A stretch of DNA of 64,000 nt from Pseudomonas oryzihabitans (GTDB lineage: Bacteria > Pseudomonadota > Gammaproteobacteria > Pseudomonadales > Pseudomonadaceae). A program made the position numbers and the translations under genes. Location of the stretch: positions 1,004,501 to 1,068,500 of the forward strand of contig NZ_CP102428.1 of the NCBI RefSeq assembly GCF_024652905.1. The letters run 5' to 3'. The notes below the pieces were generated by a model. That model did not search any database and was not told the DNA's origin. It saw nothing but the letters and a program-made list of their open reading frames with translations. Below are positions 8,354 through 17,816 of the stretch, piece by piece (within the stretch, counting starts at the first letter, position 1; each line of letters opens with the position of its first letter).

Positions 8354-10797
8354 CTGCCTTCGAAGCGCTTCCCAGCCTCAAGCACAAGGTTCTGCACGAG
8401 GCCGCCCGGCAGGCCTGTGCGCGCATCGCACCGACCTGGCCGCTGGATCGCATGATCGCCGTCAGCCCCCTGTGGGAGCGGCGTGATCAGGCCTGGCAGA
8501 CCGTCGCCGCGCAACTCTGGCAACGCGCCGGCAGCCGCCTGACCCTGGACACCGTCGACTATCGCCAGGCCTGGCAGGACGGCCGCATCGCCGAGCGCCA
8601 TCTGCAGCAGGCGCTGGCCGAGCAGGGGGCGTCCTGCACGCCGGTACGGCTGCTGGAGGTACTAAACGCCCCTACGGAGGTCGGCCAGGGGCTGCCGCTG
8701 CTGGAAGACCTGGCGGAGCCAGGCGTGCCGCTTCCGGGCTGGCCGGCGCTGATCACCCAGCAGATCGGCCAGAGTTGCGCGGCCTGGTTCGATCACGAAC
8801 AGGCCGATTGGCGGCCGGCGGACAGCGCCGGGCTGTACCAGGCCTGGCGCGCCAGTCTGTTGGCCGACCGGGGTCTGAGCGTGCTCAGCGCCTGTCGCGA
8901 CCTGCCCCCGCGCATTGCCGAGTTGCCAATGCAACCCGAGGCGGCCCTGGAGGCGGCGGTCGAGCAGCTGGGTCTACCGGCGGAAGACTGGGCCCTCTGG
9001 TTCGACTGCCTGCTGTTGCGCAACCTGGGCTGGGCCTCCTGGTGCGCCTATCGGCGCTGGCAGGCCCGGTTGCAGGGCGAGGACGACCAGACGCTGCTGG
9101 AGCTGCTGGCCATCCGCGCGGCCTGGGAGTGGCTGGTGGATGATCGCCGGCGCGATGCCGGGAGCCGCTGGCACAGCTGGCGGGCGGCCTGGCAGGAGCG
9201 CTCGCAGCAGGCGCCCTCGGCCAATTGGCGGGCGCTGCAGCTGTGGCAGCGCGCCGACGAACTGGCCTGGCAGGAGCAACTGCAGCGGGCCCTGTGCCAG
9301 AGCACTCCCGCCGCCGCACCCACGGCACCGCTGGCCAAGCTGTTCTTCTGCATCGACGTGCGTTCCGAGCCGCTCAGACGCGCCCTGGAGCAAACGTGCC
9401 CGGAGCTGGAGACCGGCGGTTTCGCCGGCTTCTTCGGCCTGCCCATCGCCTATACCCCGCTGGGTACCCAGGCCACGCGCCCGCAATTGCCGGGCCTGCT
9501 CGCGCCGCAGCTGCAGGTGAGCGACGGCAGTGGCGATGCCGAACGGGATCGGCAACTGGCAGAGCTGCGTCAGGAGCGCCTGGCCCGTCAGGGTCGCTGG
9601 CGGCTGTTCGAGCGGTTGCCGGCCTCGACCTTCACCCTGGTCGAGAGCGTGGGGCTGGGCTATGCCGGGGCGCTGTTGGGGCGGACCTATGGCCTGGCCG
9701 GTGGCGCGCCGTCGCCAGAACTCAGTGCCTGGCGCCGCCACGAGCGGCAGCAGCTGCAACCACGGCTGCCGGCCCTGTCGCGGCTCCAGCAGGTCGACCT
9801 GGCCGAGCGCATCCTCAAGGCCATGGGGCTCAGCGGACAACTGCCGCCTCTGTTGGTTTTGGTCGGCCATGGCAGCCAGAGCGCCAACAATCCTCAGGCG
9901 GCAGGCCTGGACTGCGGCGCCTGCTGTGGTCAGAGCGGCGAGATCAATGCGCGACTGCTGGCAGGCCTGCTCAACGATCCCGAGGTGCGCATCGGGCTAC
10001 GGGTGCGCGGCCTCGACCTGCCGCCGCACTGCCAGGTACTGGCCGGGCTGCACAACACCACGACGGATGAGGTGCAGGTCTTTGGTCATGCGGCGCTTCC
10101 TGCTGCGCTCCAGCCCAGCTGGCAACGCCTGCGGGCAGCCCTGGACGGAGCGAGCGCCGAGGTGCGTCGGCAACGGGCCAGCACCCTGGGCCTTGCGCCG
10201 CTGCAGGAGCAGCCGGCCAAGTTGCTCGGACGGCTGCGGCGGCGCGCCCGCGACTGGGCGCAGACCCGGCCGGAATGGGGACTGGCCGGCAACGCCGCCT
10301 TCATCGCCGCGCCGCGGGCACGCACCCGCGCGGTGGATCTGCAGGGCCGCGCCTTCCTGCACGACTACGACTGGCGCCAGGACGCAGGGGGCAAGGTACT
10401 GGAGCTGATCATGACCGCACCCATGGTGGTGGCCCACTGGATCAACCTGCAGTACTTCACCTCGACCACCGACAACCTGCGCTTCGGCAGTGGCAACAAG
10501 CTGCTGCACAACGTGGTGGGTGGCCATATCGGGGTGTTCGAGGGCAACGGCGGCGACCTGCGCATCGGCCTGGCGCGCCAGTCGCTGCACGACGGTCAGC
10601 AGTGGATGCATCGTCCGCTACGGCTGCACGTGGTGATCGAGGCGCCGCGCGCCATGATCGATCAGGTGATCGCCAACCATGCCGTAGTACGCGATCTGGT
10701 GCGCAATGGCTGGCTGCACCTGTTGCGCTTGGATGGCCAGCCGGCCTGCCTCGAGCTGCGTACGGCGGGAGGGTGGCGGCCGTTACCGGAGGTCTGA
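8350..10797 (+). CDS. dabA: DabA (DUF2309), zinc-dependent carbonic-anhydrase-like subunit
   Basis: An 815-residue cytoplasmic protein of the DUF2309/UPF0753 family, the catalytic half of the DAB inorganic-carbon accumulation complex. The four expected zinc ligands are visible: C334 and D336 in FFCIDVRSE, H507 in LVGHGS and C522 in LDCGACCG. Their spacing is the same as C351/D353/H524/C539 of Halothiobacillus DabA2, shifted by 17. The start ATG at 8350 overlaps the dabB stop, so the two are translationally coupled. An open frame extends upstream in this phase to 8017, but it lies inside dabB and is not part of the gene. In a heterotroph the pump probably feeds carboxylases when CO2 is low (inference). 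Confidence 0.92.
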   Translation: MTAFEALPSLKHKVLHEAARQACARIAPTWPLDRMIAVSPLWERRDQAWQTVAAQLWQRAGSRLTLDTVDYRQAWQDGRIAERHLQQALAEQGASCTPVRLLEVLNAPTEVGQGLPLLEDLAEPGVPLPGWPALITQQIGQSCAAWFDHEQADWRPADSAGLYQAWRASLLADRGLSVLSACRDLPPRIAELPMQPEAALEAAVEQLGLPAEDWALWFDCLLLRNLGWASWCAYRRWQARLQGEDDQTLLELLAIRAAWEWLVDDRRRDAGSRWHSWRAAWQERSQQAPSANWRALQLWQRADELAWQEQLQRALCQSTPAAAPTAPLAKLFFCIDVRSEPLRRALEQTCPELETGGFAGFFGLPIAYTPLGTQATRPQLPGLLAPQLQVSDGSGDAERDRQLAELRQERLARQGRWRLFERLPASTFTLVESVGLGYAGALLGRTYGLAGGAPSPELSAWRRHERQQLQPRLPALSRLQQVDLAERILKAMGLSGQLPPLLVLVGHGSQSANNPQAAGLDCGACCGQSGEINARLLAGLLNDPEVRIGLRVRGLDLPPHCQVLAGLHNTTTDEVQVFGHAALPAALQPSWQRLRAALDGASAEVRRQRASTLGLAPLQEQPAKLLGRLRRRARDWAQTRPEWGLAGNAAFIAAPRARTRAVDLQGRAFLHDYDWRQDAGGKVLELIMTAPMVVAHWINLQYFTSTTDNLRFGSGNKLLHNVVGGHIGVFEGNGGDLRIGLARQSLHDGQQWMHRPLRLHVVIEAPRAMIDQVIANHAVVRDLVRNGWLHLLRLDGQPACLELRTAGGWRPLPEV

Positions 10798-10883
10798 CGC
10801 CTATCGCTGCCAGAGCGGCCTGATGCCTCAGGCTACTCCGGCAGGGCGGTTGCGGCACGGTCGGGCCTGACCGAGGTCGATCG

Positions 10884-11300
10884 CTAGTGGCTCAGCAGCT
10901 GCCGCTGCAGCAAGGGCCAGATCACCTCGCCGGTCAGGGGCGCCAGCGGCAGAGCGCCGGGCTCGTCTACCGCTACCCATAGCGCCTCTTCGATTTCGGC
11001 GGCCGGCAGCGGCTGATCTTGCGCGCCCATGGTTACCTGATACAGCGCGCAATCTACCCTGAAGCCGGGTTCATTGGCGGCCGGCGCCTGGTAGTTGCCA
11101 AGAAAGGTCGCGGCGTCCGGCGTGATGACCAGGCCAAGCTCTTCTTCCAGTTCGCGGATCAGGGCCTCCAAGGGTTGCTCCCCCGGATCCACCTTGCCGC
11201 CCGGTTGCATGAAGGCGGTGGTGCCCCGCTTGCGCACCAGCAGCACCTGCTGGCGGTCGTTCAGGAGGATGGCGGCGGCGATGTGCAGGGTAGGGGTCAA
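10884..11300 (-). CDS. Nudix hydrolase
   Basis: A 138-residue single-domain Nudix protein. The Nudix box is complete: GGKVDPGEQPLEALIRELEE then ELGLV, with the REL-x-EE metal-binding residues. Members cleave nucleoside diphosphates linked to another moiety, often damaged nucleotides; the substrate is not predictable here. The start appears to be TTG at 11300 with GGAA a few bases upstream; there is no better ATG. It converges on dabA and is not obviously in an operon. Confidence 0.85.
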   Translation of the reverse strand: MTPTLHIAAAILLNDRQQVLLVRKRGTTAFMQPGGKVDPGEQPLEALIRELEEELGLVITPDAATFLGNYQAPAANEPGFRVDCALYQVTMGAQDQPLPAAEIEEALWVAVDEPGALPLAPLTGEVIWPLLQRQLLSH

Positions 11301-11413
11301 GGTGAGCGTTCCGGACTAGGTGGGCGGGTCACCGTGCCGGGAGACGGGCGGAAAGGCAACCGGCGGCGATCCTGGCTCAGCCTGCCCGCGAGGGAGGTGG
11401 TGGCTGTCAGAGG

Positions 11414-11563
11414 TCAAGGGCATCGAACAGGATCTTGAACGGCTCGCCTGTGGGCAACAGGCTCATGGGCAGGTATCACGTCGGGCTCGTCGAGATCGAT
11501 CAGGCCGAGCATGGCGGAGAGGCAGGCCAGCAGCAGAGTCATAGAGACGCCGAAAGCGCGCAT
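11414..11563 (-). CDS. Possible small ORF with hydrophobic N-terminus
   Basis: A 49-codon frame, MRAFGVSMTLLLACLSAM and so on, with a signal-peptide-like N-terminus and a possible lipobox (LLAC). Near the 3' end an overlapping frame reads MSLLPTGEPFKILFDALDL, which looks more protein-like than the end of the first frame. The locus may therefore be a small gene carrying a frameshift. There is no homology evidence. Confidence 0.25.
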   Translation of the reverse strand: MRAFGVSMTLLLACLSAMLGLIDLDEPDVIPAHEPVAHRRAVQDPVRCP

Positions 11564-11639
11564 TAGCCAAGGCTCATGAAATGTCCTGGGAGCGGAGACG
11601 TGTTCCCGTGGATCGACGAAGGGAAAGGTCGCGTCGGCC

Positions 11640-11855
11640 TCACAGATCGGTATGCAGGGAATAGCCGTTGAAGCCGGCGGCGAACAACATGGCGCCCCAG
11701 AGAAAGAAGTCGGTTTGCAGGAACTCGCGCTTTATCGAAACCAGCTTGATGCCGTTGTTCAAGGCGACGGTGGGGTCTATGAGCCACCCCACGAGTACGG
11801 CCACCCCGCCCAGTATCATGGCGATGAAGCCGATGCTTTTTACGACGTGCCTCAC
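11640..11855 (-). CDS. Small two-helix membrane protein
   Basis: A 71-residue protein with a GTG start and a strong AAGGAG site about 7 bases before it. Two hydrophobic stretches, residues about 7-27 and 49-62, predict two membrane helices with a short polar loop between. I do not recognise a family and the neighbours suggest no function. Confidence 0.55.
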   Translation of the reverse strand: MRHVVKSIGFIAMILGGVAVLVGWLIDPTVALNNGIKLVSIKREFLQTDFFLWGAMLFAAGFNGYSLHTDL

Positions 11856-11965
11856 TGGCGTCTCCTTTTGTGCGAACGCGCATCCGATAGATGGGCGCCT
11901 GGAATTCAGGATATCGAGCTGCAGAAGGGCCCGTGTAAAACCTCATGAAGGCCGGTAAACAAGTG

Positions 11966-13555
11966 TTAACGCGAGGCCATGGGCGACGGGGTCGCAGCGG
12001 GTGAAGCGGCTAGATCCGCTTCGCCGCTCCGCTCCCACGCGCCGCCCAGTGCCCGGAACAGGTCGACGTGGGCGATCATCAGCTGCAGCCGGGTTTCGAT
12101 CAGCGCGTTATCGGCCTGGTAGAGGCTGCGCTGGCTGTCGAGCAGATTCAGGTAGTTGTCCAGCCCTTGCTGATAGCGCTCGCTCGCCAGTTCGACACTG
12201 CGCGCGGTGATGTCATGCAGGCGCTGCTGGGCCGCGAGCTGCCGTCTCAAGGGCGCCTCGGCGACGAGTTGATCGGCCACCTCGCGAAAGGCGACCTGGA
12301 TGCTCTTCTCGTAGCGAGCGATATCCTGATCGCGCCGCACCTCCGCCAGGTCCAGGTTGGCGCGGTTGCGACCGCCGTCGAACAGCGGTACCTGCAATTG
12401 GGGGACGAAGCTCCATACCTGATTACCGAGGTTGAACAGGCCGTTCAGATCGGAACTCAGGTAGCCGGCGCTGGCCGTCAGGGTGATGCGCGGGAAGAAG
12501 GCAGCCCGAGCGGCGCCGATATTGGCGTTGGCCGCACGCAGGCGGTACTCGGCCGCGCGAATGTCCGGACGGCGTTGCAGCAGGTCAGAGGGCAAGCCCG
12601 CCGGGACGGGCAGGTCGAGACCTTGGCGCGCAAGCGGCAAGGGCGCGGGCAGGTCGCTGCGCGGCTCTCCGCCGAGCAGCAGGCGCAGGCTGTTGTCCGC
12701 CTGTGCCCGACTCCGTTCCAGGACGGCGAGATCGGCTTCGGTGGTCTCTAGCGCCGTTTGAGCCTGGGCCAGGTCCAGCGCCGAACTCAGGCCGGCGGCA
12801 TGGCGCTGTTCGACCAGGGCGAGGCCTCGTTGGCGACTTTCCAGGGTATCGCGACTCACGAGCAGTCGTTCATCCAGGGCGCGCTGATTCAGATAGGCCG
12901 TCGCCACCTCGGCGATCAGTGACAGCTCCACCGCGCTGCGCGTCTCGCGTTGGGCCAGGTACTCGTCCAGAGTGGCATCACGCAGGTTTCTCAGCCTGCC
13001 GAACAGGTCCAGTTCGTAGGCGTTGGTACCCAACCCGACGCTGTATCGGTTGGCCGTCTGGCTGCCGCTTCGCTCCTGGTCGGTACGCGAGGCGCTATCC
13101 AGGCTTTGAGTCCGTTCCCGCGTCCGGCTGGCGGTGGCGCCCAGTTCGAACATGAGGTCGGCACGACTGATGCGATAGCGGGCGCGTGCCTCCTGGATAT
13201 CCAGCGCGACCAGCCGCAGATCCCGGTTTCCCTCCAGGACCTGATCGATCAAGGCGCGCAGGTACGGGTCGGCGAACAGACCCTGGCGGTCCGGTGACAG
13301 GTCCGAGGACGCCGTCGGCACGGGATAGCGCTCCGGGACCGGCGGCTGCGGTCGTTCATGGCGGGGTGCCAGGGAGCAACCCGCGAGCAGGACACTCAGC
13401 GCCAGGACGGTCACTCCTGTCATGACGAGCCTGCCTGCCGCGAGCTGTTTGCCCAGGGACAGGGATAGGCAGCGGGGCCGAGCCAAGGTGCGTAATGGCA
13501 TCAGGATCCGCTTTTTTTCGGGTTGGCAGGAAGGGAAGAGTAGGTAGTGGAACAT
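11966..13555 (-). CDS. TolC/NodT-family outer-membrane efflux lipoprotein
   Basis: A 529-residue outer-membrane factor of the OprM/NodT type. A lipobox LLAGC ends a hydrophobic signal stretch (residues about 45-60) and is followed by SLAPRHERPQPPVP. The paired OEP repeats follow, including LRAANANIGAARAAFFPRITL and the matching repeat earlier. Such proteins form the outer-membrane exit duct of RND or ABC tripartite pumps. No RND pump or periplasmic adaptor gene is adjacent; the nearest exporter is the ABC protein 1.7 kb away on the other strand. The ATG at 13555 has GAGGA 6 bases upstream, but it gives an unusually long leader; the ATG at 13501 (residue 19) is an alternative. Confidence 0.86.
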   Translation of the reverse strand: MFHYLLFPSCQPEKKRILMPLRTLARPRCLSLSLGKQLAAGRLVMTGVTVLALSVLLAGCSLAPRHERPQPPVPERYPVPTASSDLSPDRQGLFADPYLRALIDQVLEGNRDLRLVALDIQEARARYRISRADLMFELGATASRTRERTQSLDSASRTDQERSGSQTANRYSVGLGTNAYELDLFGRLRNLRDATLDEYLAQRETRSAVELSLIAEVATAYLNQRALDERLLVSRDTLESRQRGLALVEQRHAAGLSSALDLAQAQTALETTEADLAVLERSRAQADNSLRLLLGGEPRSDLPAPLPLARQGLDLPVPAGLPSDLLQRRPDIRAAEYRLRAANANIGAARAAFFPRITLTASAGYLSSDLNGLFNLGNQVWSFVPQLQVPLFDGGRNRANLDLAEVRRDQDIARYEKSIQVAFREVADQLVAEAPLRRQLAAQQRLHDITARSVELASERYQQGLDNYLNLLDSQRSLYQADNALIETRLQLMIAHVDLFRALGGAWERSGEADLAASPAATPSPMASR

Positions 13556-13912
13556 CGGGCGTCCTCGTGGAGAACGCCATGGTAGAGGGCCCGCCTGGGC
13601 GGCCTTGTAAAGGTCTGTAGGTCTCTTGTGAAAGAGTGTTAAGGGCTGCCCTTGAGGGCTTGGCGCTCCGTTATGCTCGCCGCCTCCTTGCCCTGGGACC
13701 TACCTGTGAAACTCTTTTTCAGCGTCGAAAACGTCATCATCCCCGCCGCGTCAGTGGCCACCGACCAGCGTCGCCGATGCGCGCTCGTGACGTTGCCTGG
13801 CCCGCGCCAGGAAGGCGCGGCCCACGGCTCGTGCTGGCCGTCGTTCAAGCTGGCAAAACGGTCCGGATGTGACCCGCAGGGACGACCGCGCCGTGGCGTC
13901 GAGTCCTGCTAG
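13556..13912. other. Intergenic region between divergent genes
   Basis: A 357-base gap between the outer-membrane factor gene and the broken sensor kinase. It must contain both promoters. I looked for a response-regulator gene or remnant that would pair with the kinase and found none; the short open frames here have no recognisable product. Confidence 0.4.
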
Positions 13913-15219
13913 ATGTTCAAGATCCTGATAAGGCTCTATTGCGTGCTGCTGGTGACCTATGGCGCAGCCAGCTATCTGGTCCCGGAAGCCCTGCAGCAGA
14001 TGTTCAGTGATCGCTATAGTCGCGTCAGTCTGGAGCAGATGAATGGCCCACTGAAACTGGTGGAGCGGACCTTCGTGGAGACGCCGATCTCTCGTTGGCC
14101 GGCGCTGCTGGCTGAGCTGAACGCCGACATCGCGCCCGTCACCTTGCAGCTGGGGCTGCAGACCGATCCTCGGTTGACGAGCGCCGAGCGCCACCGTTTG
14201 GCCAAGGGCGAACGGCGCGTCCGCCTGACCGACGATGGCGATCCCAGCGTCGCCCTGATCCCCCTGCCGGGCGGGCACGTCCTCTGGGTCGGCTTCGCCG
14301 AGGTTCCGACCGACATAGCCCTGACGTATTGGGCCATGAACGCCCTGATCGGTGCGGCGCTGCTCATCTGTCTGTATGTCTGGCTGCGGCCGCACTGGCG
14401 CGATCTGGAGCGGCTCAGGCGCACGGCGGCGCGCCTGGGCAAAGGGCATTTGCAGGAGCGTACCGCGATCTCGCCGCGCTCGGACATCGGCCAGCTGGCG
14501 CGGGCATTCGATGACATGGCCCAGGACCTCGAAACCCTGATCGTCCAGCAGCGCGACCTGCTCAATGCGGTCTCCCATGAGCTGCGCACGCCCCTGTCCC
14601 GTCTGGAGTTCGGCCTGGCCCTGTTGCAGGCTGACCACTGCCCGCTGAAACACAGCGACAGCTGGAGCAGCAGATTCGCCACGTCCGCGAACTGGATGCG
14701 CTGGTGAACGAGCTGCTTTCCTACGCGCGGTTGCAGTCCAGTCAGCAGCCACCCGAGCGTCAAGCACTCACGCTCGGTGCCTTCCTGGACAGTGTCCTGG
14801 CGGATTTCAGTGAGGAACAGGAAAGGCGTGGAGTCACCCTGAGCCTGGACATGGCCGCTGCGCCCGAGCAAGCCCTCTTGGCACCAAGACTCACGGCCCG
14901 CGCGTTGCAGAACCTGATTGGCAATGCCCTGCGCTATTGCCAGCGTGGGGTCTGGCTGACCGTTGGCCGCGACGCCGACACCCTGCTGATCACCGTCGAG
15001 GACGATGGCGAGGGTATTCCGCCGGGCGAGCGGGAGCGGGTGTTCGAGCCCTTCTATCGCCTGGATCGCAGTCGGGATCGTGCTACCGGCGGCTTCGGCC
15101 TAGGGCTGTCGATCAGCCGTCGCGCCATAGAAAAGCAGGGCGGGCAGCTGGCGCTGACGCAAAGCGAAAGAGGCGGCGCGCGCTTTGACATCCGGCTGAC
15201 CGACGCCCTCGCGTCCTGA
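13913..15219 (+). pseudogene. RstB/OmpR-pair-type sensor histidine kinase, frameshifted
   Basis: Two adjoining open frames (13913-14707 and 14704-15219) together make one sensor kinase. The first carries a membrane helix (residues about 5-20), a periplasmic domain, a second helix (about 140-160), HAMP and the HisKA H-box AVSHELRTPLSRLEFGLAL. The second carries the rest of the dimerisation helix and the ATPase N, G1 and G2 boxes (NALRYC, DDGEGIP, GGFGLGLSIS). The reading frame shifts by one base near 14636-14640. Adding one base there would give QADHLPAETQRQLEQQIRH, a smooth kinase sequence. No slippery heptamer is present, so a one-base deletion or a sequence error is more likely than programmed shifting. 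No response regulator gene is adjacent. Confidence 0.8.
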
Positions 15220-15304
15220 CCCCCAGACAGCCCAAGGCTTCCTTGGCACCCGATGACGCGGACTCGAGTCCGCTCCTTCCTCTGACCGACCTGAAAGCAC
15301 GCAA

Positions 15305-17107
15305 ATGTCCAGTTCCTCTTCTTCCCCACCATCGCCGGCTGAAACCGAGACCCTCGACGACTACGGCGACCTGGCCAGGCGGCATGTCACCTTCGCGCGA
15401 GTTCTCGAGCTACTGGCTCCACATCGGGCCGCACTGGTGCTGGTGGTCTTGCTGATCGCGGTCGCCGGGATCAGCGGCGTGATCAGTCCCTTCCTGATCC
15501 GCAGCATCGTCGACGATGCCTTGCCGGCGAAGGACCTGACGCTGCTGGTCTATCTAGCCGCCGGTCTGGTCGGGGTGGCGCTGTTCAATGCCATCGCCAA
15601 CCTGACCCAGACCTATGTCGCGATTCGGGTGGGCCAGAGCGTCATGCACGATCTGCGGACCCGCCTGTACGGCCACCTGCAGAACCTCTCGCTGGCGTTT
15701 TTCGCCGGTACCCGCGCGGGCGAAGTGCAGGCGCGCCTGTCCAGCGACATCGCCGGTCTGCAGACCCTGCTGACCCACTCCGCCACGGATCTGGCGAAGC
15801 ATCTGAGCGTCGTGGCGGCGACCCTGGTGGCGATGCTGCTATTGGACTGGCGCCTGGCGGGTGTCTCCTTCGCCGTCATTCCCTTGCTGGTCTGGATCAA
15901 TGGCCGCGTCGCCCAGCTTCGGGAGCGGGTGACCTACCGGCAACAGGAGCAGGTGGCGGACCTTTCCGCCAACATCGCCGAGTCCCTGTCGGCCGGCGGC
16001 ATCATCCTGTCGCGTACCATGGGCCGCGTGCACTATCTCGTGCAGCGCTTTCAGCGTGACTCCGCGCAGCTGGCGCGCCTGGAAACCCAGGCCAGCACGG
16101 CGGGACAATGGGAATTCGCGCTCGTCTTCCTGGCGCTGGATCTCCTGCCGGCGCTGACCTTCCTGGGCGGCGGTCTGTTCATCGGCCTGGGGATGCAGGT
16201 GTCCATTGGCACCCTGGTGGCCTTTATCGCCTTGCAGGAGCAATTGCTCTGGCCGCTGCTGGAGATCTTTGAAACGCGGATCGAATTCGCCAAGGGGCGC
16301 GCCTTGCTGGCGCGGGTGTTCAGCTACCTGGATACGCCTGCGACGGTCGTCGAAGCGAGCTCACCGACGACTCTTGCGCGGCAGGATTTCCAGCAGGGCA
16401 TCCGTTTCGAGAACGTCAGCTTCGCCTATGGCGATCGCGCCGTACTCAAGGATCTGACGTTCGAGATACCGGCCGGAAAGCACACGGCGCTGGTTGGCCC
16501 CACCGGCTCTGGCAAGACCACCATCTCCTATCTCCTCGCGCGCCTGTACGACGCCGATCAGGGGCGTATCCGCTACGACGGCATCGATATCCGCGAGCTG
16601 AGCTTCGCGACGCTGGCCAGCCTGGTCGGCATCGTGACCCAGGATACCTTCCTGCTCAACGCCAGCATCCAGGCCAACCTGCGCTTCGCCAAGCCCGACG
16701 CGAGCGAGGCGGAACTCTGGTGGGCGCTGGAAAGGGCGCAGCTGGATGCCACGGTGCGCGGGCTTCCCGAGGGGCTGGGGGCCGGGGTCGGTGACCGGGG
16801 CTATCAACTGTCCGGCGGCGAGCGCCAACGTCTGTCCCTCGCCCGCATGCTGCTGCGCGATCCGCCGATCATCCTCCTGGATGAAGCGACCAGCGCCCTG
16901 GACAGCAGCACCCAGGCGGCGATGGCCGCGGCCCTGGCTTCGTTGCAAAGGCCGCGGACCCTGATCTCCATCGCCCACCGCCTCAGCACCGTCAGGCAGG
17001 CGGATCGGATTCTGGTCATCCAGGCTGGGCAACTGGTGGAGCAGGGCACTCATGAGGAACTGGTCAGGCAGGATGGCCTGTATGCGGCCATGGCCCTGAA
17101 TGCCTGA
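15305..17107 (+). CDS. ABC exporter, fused permease and ATPase
   Basis: A 600-residue half-transporter of the type IV exporter (MsbA/multidrug/lipid) class. The N-terminal six-helix membrane domain covers residues about 35-330. The ATPase follows with Walker A GPTGSGKTT (genomic about 16498-16524), signature LSGGERQR, Walker B IILLDEATSALD and the H-loop HRLSTV. It should act as a homodimer, since no partner gene is adjacent. The substrate cannot be read from the sequence. It lies 85 bases after the broken sensor kinase on the same strand. Confidence 0.9.
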   Translation: MSSSSSSPPSPAETETLDDYGDLARRHVTFARVLELLAPHRAALVLVVLLIAVAGISGVISPFLIRSIVDDALPAKDLTLLVYLAAGLVGVALFNAIANLTQTYVAIRVGQSVMHDLRTRLYGHLQNLSLAFFAGTRAGEVQARLSSDIAGLQTLLTHSATDLAKHLSVVAATLVAMLLLDWRLAGVSFAVIPLLVWINGRVAQLRERVTYRQQEQVADLSANIAESLSAGGIILSRTMGRVHYLVQRFQRDSAQLARLETQASTAGQWEFALVFLALDLLPALTFLGGGLFIGLGMQVSIGTLVAFIALQEQLLWPLLEIFETRIEFAKGRALLARVFSYLDTPATVVEASSPTTLARQDFQQGIRFENVSFAYGDRAVLKDLTFEIPAGKHTALVGPTGSGKTTISYLLARLYDADQGRIRYDGIDIRELSFATLASLVGIVTQDTFLLNASIQANLRFAKPDASEAELWWALERAQLDATVRGLPEGLGAGVGDRGYQLSGGERQRLSLARMLLRDPPIILLDEATSALDSSTQAAMAAALASLQRPRTLISIAHRLSTVRQADRILVIQAGQLVEQGTHEELVRQDGLYAAMALNA

Positions 17108-17308
17108 ATGCCTGAATGCCCTGGGCGGAGGAGCTGCCTGCAATCTATCGCCCGACAGGCTTCCCGCAGGTGCATCCCGACCTGCGGTCCTCACTCCTCG
17201 CTGGACGCAAATCCCTCCAGCCAGCGCGCTTCCGAGCAGAGCAGGTGGTGGCGAATGCGGTATCGCGCCGGACACTTCACTGCCCCGGAACGCTGCGGCC
17301 GCTGGCCG

Positions 17309-17521
17309 CTAATGCGCCTCGGTCGCCAGTCTCACGGCGACTTCCTCGACCAGTTGGATGGTTTCTGCCGTCAGGGCTTCGAACTGGAAGAGAATCTCCT
17401 GCAGTTGCGAGCTGCCCATATCGACATTGCGCAGTTGATCGATTCTCAAGGTGAGAAGCCGGTGAATGTTCAACAGACAATCACGGTCGGGGTTATCGGG
17501 TATGGCGAAGCGGCTGCTCAT
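17309..17521 (-). CDS. Small hypothetical protein
   Basis: A 70-residue, mostly helical soluble protein (MSSRFAIPDNPDRDCLLNIH at the start). A good GGAGA ribosome binding site lies 6 bases before the ATG, which supports a real gene. I do not recognise the family. It ends with alternating acidic and hydrophobic residues that could form a helical hairpin. Confidence 0.5.
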   Translation of the reverse strand: MSSRFAIPDNPDRDCLLNIHRLLTLRIDQLRNVDMGSSQLQEILFQFEALTAETIQLVEEVAVRLATEAH

Positions 17522-17816
17522 CGTTGTCTCCGTGGAAGTTGACCACCATGACTCTCGATATCGCCTAACCGGCTTGTTTTTTAAGGCAATTCGTCGCCGA
17601 CGGCCTACCTGGAAACAGCACTTTTCGTACTTGACTCCGCGTGTCTGCAGAGTACTTGAAAGCGTTAGGTCGCGTTGATGACCTTAACTTCAAAAAGCTC
17701 GTCAAGAAGGCGTGAAAAATTCGTTAAAACTTCTGTTTAAGGGTGTTCGGGTGGAACGCGGTACTGGGAAAGTTACCGGTAAGTTGCCATTAAAGCCGAC
17801 GAACGAGCGCTTCGTT
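17522..17816. other. Intergenic region, nothing recognised
   Basis: Nearly 300 bases between two minus-strand genes, locally AT-richer around 17690-17750. No RNA gene, repeat or clear terminator was seen. Confidence 0.35.

Noticed and set aside
14630-14710. Programmed ribosomal frameshift in the sensor kinase
   Set aside because: There is no slippery heptamer or following pseudoknot-like stem; a single-base deletion or sequencing error is simpler.
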